A stretch of 64,000 nucleotides of DNA from RYN-230 sp963844695 (GTDB lineage Bacteria; Actinomycetota; Actinomycetes; Streptosporangiales; Streptosporangiaceae). This document shows, in pieces, positions 63,378 to 64,000 of the stretch. The stretch is from NCBI GenBank assembly GCA_963844695.1, contig CAWJPL010000010.1, positions 124,001 to 188,000 of the forward strand. The letters run 5' to 3'. The notes under the pieces are model-generated. The model was given only the letters and a program-made list of their open reading frames with translations, was not told where the DNA came from and did no database searches. The first letter of the stretch is position 1; every line of letters begins with the position of its first letter. The position numbers and the translations under genes are program-made.

Positions 63378-64000
63378 TCAGGCCTCGTGCGACTCACCGG
63401 AGCCAGCGGACACGCCCGCCGCCTCCGGCTCGGGCGCCGGGGTGTCACCCTGCTCGGGCGCTGTCCCGTTAGCCTGCTCGGCGGCCTGGTCGGTCGCCGT
63501 GCCGTTGGCCTGGTCCGGGGTCGTCCCGTTGACCTGGTCGCCGGCTGGCGCCTCGGGGGCCCCGGCCGCGGCGTCGTCACCGGGCTTGCCCTCCAGGACC
63601 GCCAGCTCCCACTCAGCGAGCGGCTCTTCGGCACCGAGCTCACCCGACGTGGGCGCTGCGGAAGGCTTAGCCTCGCCCTCCGCTGCCCCGGCCCGGGCGA
63701 TCAGGCCGTCGGCCACCGCGTCGGCGATGACCCGGGTCAGCAGCGAAACACTGCGGATGGCGTCGTCATTCCCCGGAATCGGGTAGGTGACCTCGTCCGG
63801 ATCGCAGTTCGTGTCGAGGATGGCGATGACCGGGATGCCCAGCTTCCGGGCCTCGCTGACGGCGATGTGCTCCTTCTTGGTGTCCACCACCCAGATGGCG
63901 CTCGGCACCCGGGACATGTCCCGGATCCCGCCCAGCGAGCGCTCCAGCTTGTCGTGCTCGCGGCGCAGCTGGAGCAGCTCCTTCTTGGTCATCCCGGAGC
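63378..64000 (-). CDS. rpsB: 30S ribosomal protein S2, partial (N terminus outside window), with long acidic C-terminal extension
   Basis: The frame runs off the right edge. Visible core: GMTKKELLQLRREHDKLERS, GGIRDMSRVPSAIWVVDTKK, EHIAVSEARKLGIPVIAILD, TNCDPDEVTYPIPGNDDAIR, SVSLLTRVIADAVADGLIAR. After the S2 core there are about 100 further residues, rich in Ala/Glu/Gly with a repeated DQxNGT motif (DQVNGT, DQANGT, EQANGT). S2 normally ends soon after the last core helix, so this is an actinomycete-type but long extension. rpsB leads the rpsB-tsf-pyrH-frr-cdsA run on the minus strand. Confidence 0.96.
   Translation of the reverse strand, partial: SGMTKKELLQLRREHDKLERSLGGIRDMSRVPSAIWVVDTKKEHIAVSEARKLGIPVIAILDTNCDPDEVTYPIPGNDDAIRSVSLLTRVIADAVADGLIARAGAAEGEAKPSAAPTSGELGAEEPLAEWELAVLEGKPGDDAAAGAPEAPAGDQVNGTTPDQANGTATDQAAEQANGTAPEQGDTPAPEPEAAGVSAGSGESHEA

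Overview
The window is about 64 kb of very GC-rich DNA (roughly 72% by eye) with strong G/C third-position bias, many GTG starts and dense, often overlapping genes. It reads as the chromosome of a high-GC actinomycete. Lineage markers are a mycothiol gene (mshB), XRE/DUF397 pairs, an RsbW-like ATP-binding protein, DUF3117, DUF6113, DUF6758, DUF574-type methyltransferases, and a sigE/anti-sigma/tatB/mrp neighbourhood like that of Streptomyces and Mycobacterium. Nothing looks like a prophage, integrated plasmid, IS element, CRISPR array or large biosynthetic cluster, and I found no tRNA or rRNA gene. It is mostly core or conserved-accessory chromosome.

Layout. 0-10 kb: end of a DEAD-box RNA helicase, a broken alpha/beta-hydrolase, a RecB-like nuclease, a metallo-beta-lactamase-fold protein, MarC, a PHP phosphoesterase, DUF6758, a broken Nudix gene, a CitE-like lyase, and the Mrp Fe-S carrier. 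9.7-13.8 kb: tatB, an RseB-like protein, an anti-sigma factor and sigE, divergent from an O-methyltransferase. 13.8-18.5 kb: HD protein, GlxA-type regulator, leucyl aminopeptidase, DUF3117, enoyl-CoA hydratase. 18.5-22.1 kb: a regulatory island (RsbW-like protein, XRE regulator, two DUF397 proteins, SAM methyltransferase) with a shared palindromic operator. 22.2-31.7 kb: 3-methyladenine glycosylase, DivIVA-like protein, LOG protein, a lysozyme-like secreted protein, ferredoxin plus a DapC-like aminotransferase, Uma2, a cysteinyl-tRNA synthetase, and a DDAH-like/ornithine aminotransferase operon. 31.7-41.3 kb: flavin reductase, DUF6113, mshB, an S9 peptidase, a menaquinone-type succinate dehydrogenase operon, a secreted propeller-like protein. 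41.5-49.3 kb: tandem uppP genes, two regulator/target pairs with visible operators (TetR/reductase and PadR/DUF1772), and a broken S53 protease. 49.4-59.6 kb: typA, a double-RCK ion-channel protein, a predicted LexA-controlled leaderless gene, a SpoIIE-type phosphatase, an acyltransferase, rlmN, a SUFU-domain protein. 59.7-64 kb: the conserved run cdsA-frr-pyrH-tsf-rpsB.

Two window-wide properties matter for the reader. First, at least fourteen genes are interrupted by small indels or an in-frame stop, including tsf, cdsA and pepA that should be intact in a living cell. Many of these look like sequence errors in G/C runs, so apparent pseudogenes should be read with caution. Second, short tandem repeats (13-22 bp units, three to five copies) recur in intergenic gaps and in low-complexity protein linkers.

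The best leads are regulatory: the shared 19-bp palindrome of the XRE/DUF397/RsbW-like island, a LexA-type box overlapping the promoter of a leaderless conserved gene, and PadR and TetR operators visible as near-perfect inverted repeats.
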